The notes beneath the pieces were generated by a model. It was not told the DNA's origin. It did no database searches and saw nothing but the letters and a program-made list of their open reading frames with translations. From contig CM057841.1 of NCBI GenBank assembly GCA_030068075.1, forward strand, positions 51,129,030-51,193,029: a stretch of 64,000 bases of DNA, read 5' to 3'. A program made the position numbers and the translations under genes. Positions 11,578 through 24,164 of the stretch are shown here, piece by piece. This DNA is from Paguma larvata (Eukaryota; Chordata; Mammalia; Carnivora; Viverridae). How positions within the stretch are numbered: position 1 is the first letter of the stretch; the number at the start of each line of letters is the position of its first letter.

Positions 11578-11825
11578 TGACAGGGACTAACATTGATTAA
11601 GCACCTGTTATATACTTGGTCCTTTATCCTGATTACTCATTTAACCCCCATACCAAATGTCTGTAGTGAGTATTACTCCTAATTCCCATTTTTAGATATG
11701 AAAAGATGAGGACCACAGAAGTTAACTATTTGCCCATGGTCACACGGTTCATAAATGGAAGAGCCAACATTCAAACCCACATGTATGAATTTCCAAGCCT
11801 ATGCTCTTTCTCCTGTTACCACTGA
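11578..11825 (-). mobile_element. MIR element, minus orientation
   Basis: Reverse MIR features: 'TTGATTAAGCACCTGTTATA', 'CCCATTTTTAGATATG', 'GGTCACACGGTTCATAAATG' and 'TTCAAACCCACATG'. Confidence 0.82.
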
Positions 11826-12595
11826 CTCCAAGATGAGGCTCACTTCACAAGGACAGAGGCAAGAAGAGAAGGTTAAATTTGCGTTCCCTTGATTCACTAT
11901 GTGTGAAAGGGAAGACAATACAAACTTAATAAATTGGAGGGAGAGCTGTGTTTACTCTTGCCGTCATCATGTCCTCCAGCTTATTCAGCTGGCAGTGCAC
12001 ACAGTGAGATGACTAATTAGCTAGGATGATTTTAATTAAAATGGAACCTACCAATTAATAAATGAAAGTGCTGGCATACTTGCTCATTTAACAACTGTGT
12101 CGGTGATGCCAGCTTTTCAGTTGGAGAACCGAGATGGGGAAACATTCCTTCACGCCTGAGACAAGATGATTAAGTAGAACTCAAGTCTTGTTCTTGTTTC
12201 CAGTTGGTTTCTTATCTGAGAATAGCACACAGGGTTGATAAAATCATTGGAGAGATCATTGCTCAGTCCGGTTGTCTTGGCTGTGGCGTGCTTGGGTCGC
12301 TGATGGGGTCTGTGTGTACACTGCGTTCAGAGTCCTTGATTGCCTTCCCAACACCACTCAGCGCTTCCCTTGTGGCTTCCCACTGTTGAACGGCACCCGG
12401 CATTCCTGGGTGCCCGCTGCTTCAACCACCCGTGCTACGTCATAGCATGGACACATGGACGATGTGCTGTTTTGCGTATCTGTTTAATATGTGTGTATCT
12501 TTGTGCTTATTCTAGCCATGACCCTGAAAGGGACAGAACAGCATTGCATGACACTTCTCAGTCTGACCTCCCCTGGTCCTAAAGGAAGCAGGGAT
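11826..12595. other. Unannotated intergenic sequence with TAAT-rich patch
   Basis: At 12000-12070 several TAATTA-like motifs cluster (CTAATTAGCTAGG, TTTTAATTAAAATGG, CCAATTAATAAATG). This is compatible with homeodomain sites but not diagnostic. The rest is unassigned. Confidence 0.3.
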
Positions 12596-12806
12596 GCGGG
12601 CTCCTGGGTGGCTCCGTCAGTTGAGCGCCCGACTTTGGCGGAGTTGGTGAGTTTAAGCCCCACATCGGGCTCTGTGCTGCCAGCTTGGACCTGCTTTGGA
12701 TTCTGGGTCTCCTTCTGTCTCTCTGCCCCTCCCCTGCTTGTGTGTGCACGCTCTCGCTCTCTCTCTCTGCCTCACAAAAATAAATAAACAAACATTAAAA
12801 AAAAAT
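12596..12806 (+). mobile_element. Feliform SINE, plus orientation, internally deleted
   Basis: The head CGGGCTCCTGGGTGGCTCCG and the tail AAATAAATAAACAAACATTA are clear. Compared with other copies, part of the B-box region is missing (GACTTTGGCGGAGTTGGTGA). Confidence 0.9.
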
Positions 12807-13650
12807 AGCAAAGAGAAAAAAGAAGGGTTGGATGGCCAACCCAAAGGGAATATTCAGTTTGAAGGCAAGTAATCTATGACTTGTGTGGTCTACTTAAAGA
12901 ACGAAGCCAAGTCTATTAGATTTTCCAAAGAATTTGAACTGTGCCAGAACATATACATCCTCAGGAACTACTTTGGGCCATGTGCATAATGACGAGTAAG
13001 CCCAAAACGTCAGAGTTTAAAGGTTAGTGAGCCGGTAATAGGTGGAAATGTTTCTTTAATCTAGGCAGTGGCTGTCCTGTCAGAATCCACCAGACACAAC
13101 TGGAAAAAGAAGAAATATTTCCTGACGCAATTTAAAGATCTTTTTTAAAGGGCTCATATTCAAGTCCATAAATTTTTATTTTATAGGTATAGCCTTGGTT
13201 TGAGATTTCCTTGACTATAACTTCCACATTTTTCATTTTATATCGTCGAGCCTTTATTCGTTACTTCATCATGGCTGTCAATGGGACTTCTATTTCTTTT
13301 TCTTTTTTTTTTCTTTTCTTTTTTTTCCCCCTCTCTCTTTCATTTTTTTCCCATGTGAACCTGAAGTTTTCTGGGCATTTTGTTCTGCATTCTTAATTCC
13401 TTTGTGTTTCTTTATCCATTTGTGAACTGATTCCTCTCTGGGCTTGTTTCCTTCCTTTTCTTTCACCAGCCTGGGTTTTTCTTCTAAGTCTGCTATATCC
13501 TGTGGATCCCGTAAAGCATTCTGAGAAGTTGCCTACTTTTTTTTTTTTTCTGACTACAAATCTGTATGGCCTAATCTTGAAGAAGATGATAAAGATAGTT
13601 TTGGTAGAGTTTCTAACCTCTTAGGAACATGTATCAGGTCTATCTTAGCC
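12807..13650. other. Unannotated intergenic sequence with T-rich tract
   Basis: A T/C low-complexity tract lies at about 13290-13350. The rest gives no assignable repeat or gene. Confidence 0.4.
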
Positions 13651-14072
13651 CCCGTGGTGAATTGAAGAGTGGCCCCAAAAAGATACCGGCTCCTAATCCA
13701 CAGTACCTGTGGACGGTGACTTTAGTTGGAAATAGGGTCTTTGCAGATGTGATTAAGGATCTTGAGATGAAATCATCCTGGATCTAGGACGGAGAGGGAG
13801 ATCTGAGACACACAGAGACACAGGGAGGAAGGCTTATGAAGACGAAAACAGGGGTTGGAGTGATGTAGCCACAAGACAGGGAACACCAGGAGCCACCAGA
13901 ACCTGGAAGAGACGAGGAAGGTGCCTTCCCTACTGATTGTAGGGACAAGCGTCAACCCTGTCAACACCTTGATTTTGAACTCTGGCCTCAAGAACTGTGA
14001 GAAAATGAATTTCTGTTGTTTAATCCCACCAAGTTCATGGTAATTTGTTACACCAGTCCTAGGGAACTAATA
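13651..14072 (+). mobile_element. MLT1-type (ERVL-MaLR) solitary LTR
   Basis: It carries the MaLR LTR series 'GTGGTGAATTGAAGAGTGGC', 'GGAAATAGGGTCTTTGCAGA', 'GATGTGATTAAGGATCTTGA', 'CCTCAAGAACTGTGAGAAAA' and 'TTTCTGTTGTTTAATCCCAC', and ends GGGAACTAATA. There is no internal retroviral sequence, so this is a solitary old LTR. Confidence 0.85.
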
Positions 14073-14379
14073 TCCCCGGCTCTGAACCCCTCCCCCCAAG
14101 TTCTGAGGAATAAGTCTCCCCTCTGCCTTGGGATTCACACGGAAACAGTCCACTGTTGGCTGTCCAGGGATTGGTACACAGCCCACACTGTTAAGCAGAT
14201 TTACTTGCCCAGTAATTCCCCCGGGATTGGGACCAAGCAGCACCAGCGCCTGTCTGCCTGCTCTCCGGAGAACATCCTTGGATGTTCTTATGAACTAGCC
14301 TAGCTGCTAGACTAGACGTTCCGTGAAGGCAGTGACTTTACCTCGTCGGCATTTCCAGGGCATGCCAGTGCCTGGTCTG

Positions 14380-15625
14380 CCACACTTTCCAGTGTTTCTT
14401 ATCTCAGTCGCTCAGAAATCTGCATCGTCCTTGACACTATGCCTACCCCTTACCCCCTAAGACACGGTCAGTATCCCACTCACACCCCCAGGTCCCCATC
14501 AATGCAGTGAGCTCCAGACCACTTCTGACAGCCAAGTCTTACCTCTCTGTTCCTGAAGATTTTTCTAGATCCATGGCAGGCAGTTGGAAGTACCAGAAAA
14601 TTAATGGCCCCCATATTAGTCCTCAATTAGTAACTGGAAGAATTTGGTATATCAGTAGCCCAGCTCTTCCCCCCTTGGGTGGGATAATTCTGAGGCATAA
14701 TTCTTCACTGACTCTGAGAATGAACTGAGTTCCAGTCATCCACTCTGGTAGCTGACTTACTTTTACCTCACTTTTTACTAGCTGTCTTATTTGTCTTGTC
14801 CCCTTTCGTCACTCCCCTACCAATGTGTTGTGTATATTCCAATATTACTTGAGTCTTTGTCTCAGATTTTCTACGTAAACTCAAACTAAGATACTCCTAT
14901 ATCCAAACTGTCACCAAATTCTGCTGAATTTACCTTCTGAATATCTGCCAAAACGGTCTTCTCTCGTCTCTGCTGACATCAACTTAGTTTAAAGCATCAT
15001 AGACTTCCACAAATATCTATCTGATAACCACTGCTCTGTACCGTTTTCCTTACTAGCCAGAGTTTTTTTTTCAGCAGTTAAATGTGATCATATTTTCTTT
15101 GAGACACCTGGATAACTTCTCATTGTTTTTATGAGAAGGACTAACGGAGCTTATAAGCCCTGTATTCTGGCTCCTGCCTACCCCTCTAGCTGGGTGTGGT
15201 ACCAGCCGCCCCCTCCCTGCTCATCCCACTCCTAGATCCTTGACTTTGGTTCAATCCATGGATGCCACAGGACTCTTGCACAAGCTGATCCCTCAGTCTG
15301 CAACAATTAACTCGCATTGGCCTTTGCTAACTCTTACTCATCGTTCAGATCTCAGCTTCTCAGGGAAGCCTCCTTTGGCACCATCGATGGGTCAGCTCCC
15401 CTGGTGATAAGTTCTCTCGGTATCATGTACATCTCTGCCATAACTTTATCATAGCCACATTATCACACCCCTTTATCTGATTCCTCGATTGATGCCCCCT
15501 TCCTCCTCTAGACTCTGAGCTCCATAATAGCATGATCATGTCTCAGTTTTGGTCCATCACTGTACCCTACCGTTTAGTGCAGCACTTGCCAAAGAGTGGC
15601 CGTTCAGCCCGTATTTACTAAGGGA
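14380..15625 (+). mobile_element. L2 LINE fragment, plus orientation
   Basis: It has the coding-like and 3' L2 series, including 'TTGACTTTGGTTCAATCCAT', 'CTCAGGGAAGCCTCCTTTGG', 'TAGACTCTGAGCTCCATAAT' and the end 'GCAGCACTTGCCAAAGAG'. The 5' boundary near 14380 is approximate. Confidence 0.75.
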
Positions 15626-17839
15626 AAGGATGAAACTAAATGGGCAAACAGGCATCTCTTTCTAATCAAATAGCCAGTTTGGTGGGCTAAGGACAAATCC
15701 AGTCTCTTCCAAATAGTGTACTTGACAAAGAGAACCTAAGATGGCCCGATGTTGTTCGTCAACCCCATTTACTGCCTCAAGGGTGTAAAGTGTCCTACCA
15801 AGAGTGAAATCAGGGAGCCGCTCCTATCTTCAATCAGTCGCTTGGTTGCTTCCCTACGTAACTGTCTTGATGTCCTTTCCTATGAGCACTAGAGGGCAAG
15901 TTAGATCCTCGTCATCCTACCTCCAATGCCTGGCACACGTTTGGGCCAATGCCCCTTCAGATCTAGACAAACGTGACTCGAATCCCCACGGAGATCCCAG
16001 GGCACACTCAATGTCCTCCTGAGAGTTATTCCAACCCTTAAGGGCTTACGTTTCCTCGAATCACTTCTGCTTCAGTCTCCAGCTTCCTCGAATCACTTCT
16101 GCTTCAATCTCCAGCTTCAGCGAATCTTAGTTCTGTGTTCTGTATCTTGACGTCTTTCCTTCCTCCTCTCTCTACCCCCGTGTCAACCCAAATCTGGTCA
16201 CAGACCGTCTCTCCTTGGTTTTCGCAAGATACCTTTTATATAAACCTCTGAGTGCCTTTATTTAGTTGGAGACGGGGCGCATCAGCCAGATAAGTAGACA
16301 GGTAACGCGAGAGAGCAGAACTTCTGTTTGAGTGTTGTGTTTTCTTGTTGAAAAGGGTCCCGTCCATTTCTGACAAATCAGGCTCCAGGGTTGACGCTGC
16401 AGTCCTCAGCGCTCTGGCCCTTAGCTTCTCTGTATTCACTCGCACTACTTAAGCGGCACTCATTTCTGTTGTGGAAGGTTGTACTGAACTTACTTTCTCC
16501 TTGTCTCTCACGACCACCGGGACTCCCCTTCCACTTCCAAAAAGCTTAGCAGTGAATTTTCCTAAATAAGAAGAGTTCATCTACATATGGTACATAGATT
16601 CCAACCACATTTTTTTTTCTCATTCCACTGGATTTTTATTTTTATTTTTTGTAATGAAATGACAGGGTCAAGTGAGGACAGCCTTATAGCAAAACCCATG
16701 GGTGCTGGATGGAAAAAACCCACATTTATGCAAAACATATTTGGTGTCTAAATGCATCGATCGTGTAAAGAGATAGACGAACCGAGAGATGGTGGAGGTG
16801 AGAGTGATAAGATCAGAGGTTGGATGTGGAGTAAGAAGGAGGAGGCGGGGTGGGGGGTGGGGGGGGAGGAGCAACGGGATTGCAGCAGAGTACAAAACAT
16901 GGAGGTGGAAGAGAGCAGGAAGGGAAGGATTTATACGGAAGGGGCGTTAGTTTGACTTCCGGGGGAGGGGTTTGAGAGGAACAGTCTAGACACACATAGA
17001 GACAATGTTGCATCACCAGCCAGGGAAGTGGGCATTGGCCCTGGCACTGTCTGTGAATATGCCGTGTGACCTTGGAGACATGAGCCAACCTTTCTGAACC
17101 TCAAGTTTCTTATGTACGAAGCAGATTTGAACTAGTTGCTCTCTGAACAACCTCTGCTTCTGAAATCTCCAATTCTGGATCTTCTCCAGCCATATTTAAG
17201 CGTATACAGGTAACTAAGCAGTTCGGCTTACTGTTTTACAAAGGAAAAAATCTGACCCAGGAAAAGAAAAGAATCGCTTTTTGTCTACTGTTTGAAGCTA
17301 GCAGCATGCAGAGAGCTCATTATGCGAAAATACCATGTGGGGGAGATTAATTAAAAACTCTGACATTCGGAGCAGGGATTTGGGGGCAGGAATGTACAAG
17401 TCCAGAACTCTGGGTAGAATTAGGCATCAAAATGGCGAACCTTATTAGGTATCTAGTTAGGCAGTAGGAGGGGGGCATTTGGAAGCCAATATTCCAAACC
17501 CGAATGCTGGTTTGTACATTTTGTTTGAATTATTGCACATTTAATAGGATTTGGCTTCGGTGACTGTGCTTAACAGTCTGTTTCCTTGACAATGCAATCC
17601 CCAGAGGGGCAAAGGCCATATGGAACACACGGGCCATTTGGTAACTTAGCAAGTGAGATGAACGTGGATTCCCCCCCTACTCACACGGCAAGGAAAAGAA
17701 TGACCAGCACATAGTAAGTACTCAGTAATGGAAGGTACTATTAGTAATACCAGGAAAAAATCCACACTATTCTTCATATTTTAATAGATGCCAAACAAGC
17801 TATTTTTTTTTCCAAAAATGCTTACCAGACAAAATAACT
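15626..17839. other. Unannotated intergenic sequence
   Basis: It holds a short tandem duplication (16052-16126) and a G-rich purine tract at about 16840-16872. No other repeat or gene was recognised. Confidence 0.4.
16052..16126. repeat. 32-bp tandem duplication, 2.3 copies
   Basis: Two 32-base units (16052-16083 and 16084-16115, one G/A difference) are followed by an 11-base partial third unit. The unit begins TTCCTCGAATCACTTCTGC. It is not part of a recognised transposon. Confidence 0.95.
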
Positions 17840-18625
17840 ATTCTTTCCAGTGGCTCTATTGGCGTTATCTTTGATTCTGGGTGATTTTGTTCCCACTACA
17901 TCCCTCACTTGCTTTCCACCGGCAAGTCTTGCTCATTCAGGGGGCCAAGTCATATCCCAAATCCATCCAGTTCTCCCCATTTCCCCCGTGACACCTGGAT
18001 TTAGCCACCATCGTCTCCTACCTGGACCCACAACAGCCTCCTAACTGGTTCCCTCCTTATGCCTTTTCTTGCCCCTGCACTCGCTCCGTCCTTCACGCAA
18101 CACCCACAGAGCTGTTTTGAAAACACGAGCAAAATCATATCACTTCTTGGCTTAAAACCTTCTCGTACCTTCCACCTGTGCCTACAGTAAAGTTCAAGCT
18201 TGTTTCCTGGCTGACGAATAGGCACATTCTGGATCCTGCCTACCTTGGACCCCCCTCACCCTCAGCCACTTTGCTTCCTTCGATCCAGTCTTCCTTCTCT
18301 GCCCGAAACATGCCAGGGTCATCCCTATGACAGAGGATTTGCACCAGCTGTCCCCTCGCCTTAGGATGTTCTTGTCCTGGTCTTTGCATGCCTGGTGCCA
18401 GATTTATCATCAATTCTCAGTACTCTTGTCCTTTCCTGGGAGAGCCTTACCCTTTCATACCCATATTTCAGTTTCCTTCACACCACTTCCATATCTGATA
18501 TTTTCATATATTTCGTGACTTATGTTTCTTCCTCTCTCTCCCAGTAGCATATAAGCTCTGTGAGTGTGGGAACATTTTATTAAATTTCATTTTCTGCCAG
18601 GACTCACTAAATGTATCTGGAATGG
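17840..18625 (+). mobile_element. L2 LINE fragment, plus orientation
   Basis: It has the series 'ACAACAGCCTCCTAACTGGT', 'CACAGAGCTGTTTTGAAAAC', 'CAAAATCATATCACTTCTTG', 'TTTCCTGGGAGAGCCTTACC' and 'CATATAAGCTCTGTGAGTGT', in L2 order. Confidence 0.82.
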
Positions 18626-19011
18626 ATGATGGATTAATTTTGTAGAAAATGAGGTGGCCGAGTCATTTTGCCACAAAGAAGTAGGTCGGCTCTGTAATGA
18701 GATCATATCTAAGATTAGGTAAAAAAATTCCCAGGTATTCCAATTTTGATGTTTATTATATTTTAATATTGGTGATTTGTTTCACCAGGGGACAATTTTG
18801 TCACCATTAGTGCATCTTTAATTATGTTTTAGAATTGTTAATTTTTTTTCCTTCTTAGAAAATATCTAATTTACTCCAGCTAATTAGCCCAGCTCTATAT
18901 TTGTATACGTTAGGAAAAAATTCGGATGGCCTAGACTAGACACCCGACAGCTTGTGAACTGTTTGAATAAATTATCGTAAATTGTGGAAAAGTATATATG
19001 ATTCCACTTTT

Positions 19012-19229
19012 TTTTTTAATTTTTTTAACATTTTTTTTTATTTTTGAGAGACATAGAGACAGAGTGTGAGCAGGGGAAGGACAGAGAGAGGGAGACGCAG
19101 AATCTGAAGCAGGCTCCAGGCTCTGAGCCATCAGCACAGAGCCTGATGCGGGGCTCGAACTCACAGAGCGTGAGATCATGACCTGAGCTGAAGTCGGCCA
19201 CTTAACCAACTGAGCCACCCAGGCGCCCC
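19012..19229 (-). mobile_element. Young feliform SINE with perfect target duplication
   Basis: A full-length minus copy is flanked by TATGATTCCACTTTT at 18997-19011 and again at 19230-19244, identical over 15 bases. This supports precise boundaries and recent insertion. Confidence 0.97.
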
Positions 19230-19691
19230 TATGATTCCACTTTTGTCTAGTAATCTTACCCGTATGTTTCTGCTTAGATAGATAGTCACCAAGGTGTTTG
19301 AAATGGTCTTCTCAGGAAGGGGGTTGGGATCGCACTACCCTTTAAAATAAACTTTGAAAGGCTATAAAATAGAAGGATTTGGGATGTTTGAGTAGAGGAG
19401 AGAACTTAAAAAAAAACAAAAAACAACTGAATACCTACGAGAGAAAAAGGAAGTAAAAATCCAAATACTGAAATCAAGATTTGCAACGACAGCATTCAGT
19501 TGGGGTGGTCGGAGAAGGGCAATTCTGGCTGCATCGGTAAGCTGGCAAGCACTGGCTCAGCCAACCAGGCAACACCATGACAGACTGTGGATGGCTTTGA
19601 GACCGTCTTCTCTGATGTTCCCTCTCCTACTCCATTCCCTGCACATCCCCGGATGAGCCCACGTCATCCCTGTACGCAGGGACGCATCACA

Positions 19692-19717
19692 TTTGTAGGG
19701 CATGCAACGCTGTTAAA
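19692..19717. repeat. First copy of an exact 26-bp direct repeat
   Basis: Begins TTTGTAGGGCATGCAACGC and ends GTTAAA. An identical 26-base copy occurs at 21229-21254. Neither lies in a recognised element. Confidence 0.95.
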
Positions 19718-19800
19718 GGGTGCACGTGGATCGCATTCGTGTACCTGTGTTACAAACTGGTCACATGTAAAGCACTCCGAGAAGCTTTGAGAAGGTTTCC

Positions 19801-20017
19801 TTTTTTTTTTTTTTCTTAGTTTATTTATTTATTTTGAGAAAGAGAGAGAAAGCACAAGTCAGGGAGGGGCAGAGAGAGAAGGAGAGAGAAAAAGAATCCC
19901 AAGCAGGCTCTGCACTGTCAGCATGGAGCCTGATGTAGGTCTCGAACTTACCCTCCATGAGATCATAACCTGAGCTGAAGTCAGGATGCTCAACCGACTG
20001 AGTTACCCAGGCGCCCC
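19801..20017 (-). mobile_element. Feliform SINE, minus orientation, older subtype
   Basis: It runs from a T run to GAGTTACCCAGGCGCCCC, with the 'AATCCCAAGCAGGCTCTGCA' middle characteristic of a distinct SINE subtype also seen at 34886. Confidence 0.92.
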
Positions 20018-20283
20018 ACCACTCACCCTGTATTAAATAATGTCGATATATGTCTATCTCAAGACCATCCCCTAAGACTAGTTCACCAAGATGGGAAAAA
20101 AATCATTTTATAATCTTACAAAATTTCAAGGCCACTCAATAATCAGAAACGCTCTGAACTGATGATACAGGTTTCAATTATGGCCAGATACGGGTAATTA
20201 TTTGAGAAAAAAAATATTGTACCAAAAAAAAAAAAAAAAAAAGAGTCTGAGCATACAGAAGACACTTGCTTCTCATTCCGCAG

Positions 20284-20417
20284 ATTTTTTTTTTTTTAAG
20301 TAGGCGCCACACCTTGCATGGAGCCCAACGCGGGGCTTGAACTCATGACCCTGAGATCAAGACCTGAGCTGAGATCAGGAGTCAGACCCTTAACCGACTG
20401 AGCCACCCAGGCACCCC
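20284..20417 (-). mobile_element. Short carnivore SINE copy, minus orientation
   Basis: Only the tRNA-like half and a T run remain: 'AAGTAGGCGCCACACCTTGC' to GAGCCACCCAGGCACCCC. The CT-rich middle is absent. Flanks CCGCAGATTT and TCCACAGATTT suggest a real insertion of a short subtype rather than a later deletion. Confidence 0.88.
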
Positions 20418-21879
20418 TCCACAGATTTAAAATACAAAACTGTGAGCGGGTCCTTTCATGGGGTTCACAGATTTTGAAAACCTTCTTTATCAGGCAACTT
20501 TTCCCCCATGGCCTCCTCTTCTACCCATTGCTACTGGCAATGGTTGAGTCTAAAAGACCCAAGCAACAAACGGAATGAACAATAACCTGTGTTTATGGAG
20601 GGCTTTCCCGCTCCGCTCCTTGTTTAGTTGTCCTTATGATCCTATGTGCAAGACTGGAAAGTCCGCCCTGCTGTACAGCATGAGTAAAGAGATTTGTGGT
20701 GTCCGATGATTGCCTGGGAACACAAGGCTCTGCAAGTGAGGATCGCTACCGAGGGACCTATACGGTTCCACCGGAGTCACATTTCCCAGGAAAGACAAAG
20801 AGAAGAAGCTCTGTGATAGCTGTGGTTTTGACTGCCTTAGCATGTTTTTAGGTCTCTGCTAGCCATCGGTCATTGGTGACTTGCCTCAATCACTCCTTCT
20901 GAATTTCCCGTCATAGGATCCCAGGGCGGTCTTTCCTCTCTGGGCAGAGGACGTTATGGGGGTACGAGGAGAAATACAGTGCTATTCAGTCTTGTGCCCT
21001 GAGAGTTCTGGGCAACACTAAGTTCGGATGACCCCCAGGAGAAACATTAAACAACAACAACACTGAGCAGATGACAGAGTGGAAGTTGTCTGTCAAAGAG
21101 TTCTATCTTTTTCTCTCTCTCCTCCAGGCAACCTGACAAAATTTATTAATTTTGACCTCCAGCTAATAACACATTGGGAGATAAACTTGCTGATGAATGT
21201 TTTCATTTGGAACATAAGGCCATTGATGTTTGTAGGGCATGCAACGCTGTTAAATTAATGCTTACTCTAAATAGAGTAAATACAGAGGAAATAGAGTTGT
21301 GTTTCTGGAACTGAACTCATCAGATACATTCTTTTAGCTCTAAGCACGCAGACAGCAGGGCTAAGCTGAAAGTAAACCGTTGGATTATCTTGGTCTACTC
21401 ACATTTTTGCAGTTAATTGTTCCATATAAAATTTCCCTTCTCCAGCTCTGCCATTGAATCTTGACTATGTTAATGAGAAATGAGCCAGGCTATCCTATTA
21501 TTTATTTCTCAAATTATCCTCACTTACTACAAGATTTGATCAATAAAATTAAATCATTAAGGGGCCAACATAGCAAAAAAATAATACTCAAGAGGCAAAC
21601 ATATTTAAAAAGGGATATGCCAAAACACAGGGATTGTAGGATTTTGTTGTCAGATTTAAAGCACAAAGGAAAAAATCCACTCCTCTCCCCACTAGCACTT
21701 CCAAACACAAAAACACTACTCCAAAGAGGATGAAGATGAATGAATGGTACCAGCTCCAAGTTTTGAGAAGCTGGCACCTGAAAAAATAAGGGTTAGGTCA
21801 ATATGAGATACTTCTAGTAACAAGAGCATAGAGTCATAATTACTACCACCATTTTAAAGGCTTAATGGTGTTATTCTAA
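20418..21879. other. Unannotated intergenic sequence
   Basis: It contains the second copy of the 26-bp repeat (21229) and AT-rich stretches near 21130-21330. No family is assigned. Confidence 0.4.
21229..21254. repeat. Second copy of the exact 26-bp direct repeat
   Basis: Identical over 26 bases to 19692-19717 and 1537 bases downstream of it. Sequence on both sides diverges at once apart from a few bases. Confidence 0.95.
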
Positions 21880-22095
21880 ATTTTTTTTAATGTTCATTTA
21901 TTTTTGAGAGAGAGAAAGAGAGACAGAGTGTGAATAGGGGAGGGGCAGAGAGAGAGGGAGACACAAAATTCGAAGCAGGCTCCAGGCTCTGAACTGTCAG
22001 CACAGAACCCGATGAGGGGCTCGAACCCACAAACCATGAGATCATGACCTGAGTCGAAGTTAGATGCTTAAATGACTGAGGCACCCAGGTGGCCC
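21880..22095 (-). mobile_element. Feliform tRNA-derived SINE, minus orientation
   Basis: Runs from TTTTTTTTAATGTTCATTTA to GAGGCACCCAGGTGGCCC, with flanks TGGTGTTATTCTAA and TAGTATTATTCTAA as the likely target duplication. Confidence 0.93.
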
Positions 22096-22133
22096 TAGTA
22101 TTATTCTAACTGTGCTAACTATGGCCTGTTTTT

Positions 22134-22358
22134 TAATATTTTTAATAATCTTTTTTAATGTTTATTTTTTGAGAGAGAGAGGGAGACAGAGAATGAGCAG
22201 GGAAGGGGCAGAGAGAGAGGGAGACACAGAATCCGAAGCAGGCTCCAGGCTCTGAGCTGTCAGCACAGAGCTCAATGCAGGGCTGGAACCCACAAACCAC
22301 AAGACCATGACCTGAGCCCTAGTCAGATACTTAACCCACTGAGCCCCCCAGGAGCCCC
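22134..22358 (-). mobile_element. Feliform tRNA-derived SINE, minus orientation
   Basis: It is 38 bases from the preceding copy. Flanks AACTATGGCCTGTTTT and AACTGTGGCCTGATTTT mark an independent insertion. Confidence 0.94.
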
Positions 22359-22549
22359 AAACTGTGGCCTGATTTTAGAAAGTTTCATTTGAACAGAGCC
22401 ATACCCACTCATTTACATGTTGCCTGTGGCTGCCATTTCTCTACATTGACAGTGTTGAGTATTGCCACAGAGACCTATCGCCTACAAAGCCAGGTGATAT
22501 TAATATTAATATTAATTCTCTGACCTTTGACAGAAAAAGTTTGCTCAAC

Positions 22550-22740
22550 CCTGGTCTCAATGGTCTTCCAGCATTTTCCTTTTTAACTCTTACAAAGACT
22601 ATGAGGGAGGTTGATACTATTTCCATTCCCACTTTCCAGATGAAGAAACTGAGGCCCAGAGGGTATCAAGTAACTTCTCCAGGTCAAGCCAGGGCTCAAT
22701 CCACTTCCAATTGTAAAACTTACCTTTTTAATGAACCCAC
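22550..22740 (-). mobile_element. MIR element, minus orientation
   Basis: Reverse MIR features: 'ACTATTTCCATTCCCACTTT', 'CCAGATGAAGAAACTGAGGC', and 'CAAGTAACTTCTCCAGGTCA'. Confidence 0.82.
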
Positions 22741-24164
22741 AATGCTGCCTCCCTATTGCTTACATGCTATTGTCCTTCTTTATACCAGTGCCCTCTAAAA
22801 CCTGGTGCCTAGGCAAGAAAAACAGCTTTGGGAGCTAGGGTAGGAGCCTCTAAGGGGCGGATTGTGGGGGTGGGTGCAGGAGAACTTACAAGGAAGCCCC
22901 TTCGGCATCATGCATAAGATAAATATCGGCCAGCAATCAAAGATGTCACCAGAAAATTAAAACTTCCCTGCCCAAACATACTCTCTCCTCTCTCCTCCTG
23001 ACCTCTGATGATCTTTAATAATTTAGGAAAAACTCAAGAATTTCCCTACATGCCCTAAGCCATAGAACAACAGGACACAAAGCAACACCAATACAGAACT
23101 TACAAGAACTCTGTGGCAAACTCCTATCTGAGATCATCTTGTTTCATCTCAGATGATAAAACCAATAATGCATGAAGACCAAAAGACAGCATGGCTGCTT
23201 GAAGGAATCTGTCATTTTCATGACAGCTTGAGGATGACAGGTGCTTTACGTACATTCGTTCTGACCGTCACCACCAACTATGGCATCAGTGTGACGGTTG
23301 CCATGTTACCAACATGGAGAGCCACCATAACCACTGACCTGGTGAGGGGCAAAGGATGTGATCTTTCTCTGTTTGGCTCCAGATACCATTGCTCTTCCAT
23401 TCTCTTTTGGGATCTGCACATTCTCTGCCCATCTTAGCCCTGCCTTTGTTTCCTGGGCTTGCCAAATGCCCTTGGCTTCTCGGATTTGACCTTGTGAGAG
23501 CTCTTTAAGGGCAGCTCATGCTCTCTTGCTTAGTCCTCCCTTTTCCCCTCTACCCACTGGTGGGAGGGGGATGCCATTTATCTCTTGCCCCATGCTCTGC
23601 AGGGACTCTGTGCCCCACAGCTCTTAGACAGTCACTTCACCTAACAGAAAGCCCTGGCAAAAATTCTGGCTCCCTCTCCATCTCGGTCTTGGCAAATCCA
23701 GTTTCAATCCTTGGTACCATGTGCATATTTCACTGGGAAGACCTCCACTGAGGTGGGCTCCAGACATTGCAGGAAATCTGAAAGTCACTGCTCCCTCTGC
23801 AAAGCCCCATCGTGCATGCATATATTCCTTATCAAGAAAAGGTGGTGGATGGAAGGAGGGGGAAAAAACACTTATTTTGAACCCATTAGGTCTGAACCTG
23901 TGCAGGTATGGCTGGTCCTTTACTACTGTTGGCTTTCGTGTTCTCATCCATCAAAGAAGCATTAAGGTGCCTAGACCGCAGGGCTATTGGAAGTAATAGA
24001 GACAGTAAGTTGAGTGACCTCTGGACTCTGGACCAAGAGGGTGCTGAATAATCACTGGTACCATCATAGACACTACAGAGACTCCTGCCCAGCGGATTTT
24101 GTCTCTAAAACCATGTGCCCAGAGCTACCTCTCTAAACCTCTCCCTTTGCTCTAGTCCGTTGCT
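22741..24164. other. Unannotated intergenic sequence
   Basis: No element is assigned with confidence. A weak MIR-like patch may lie at about 23215-23290. Confidence 0.4.
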
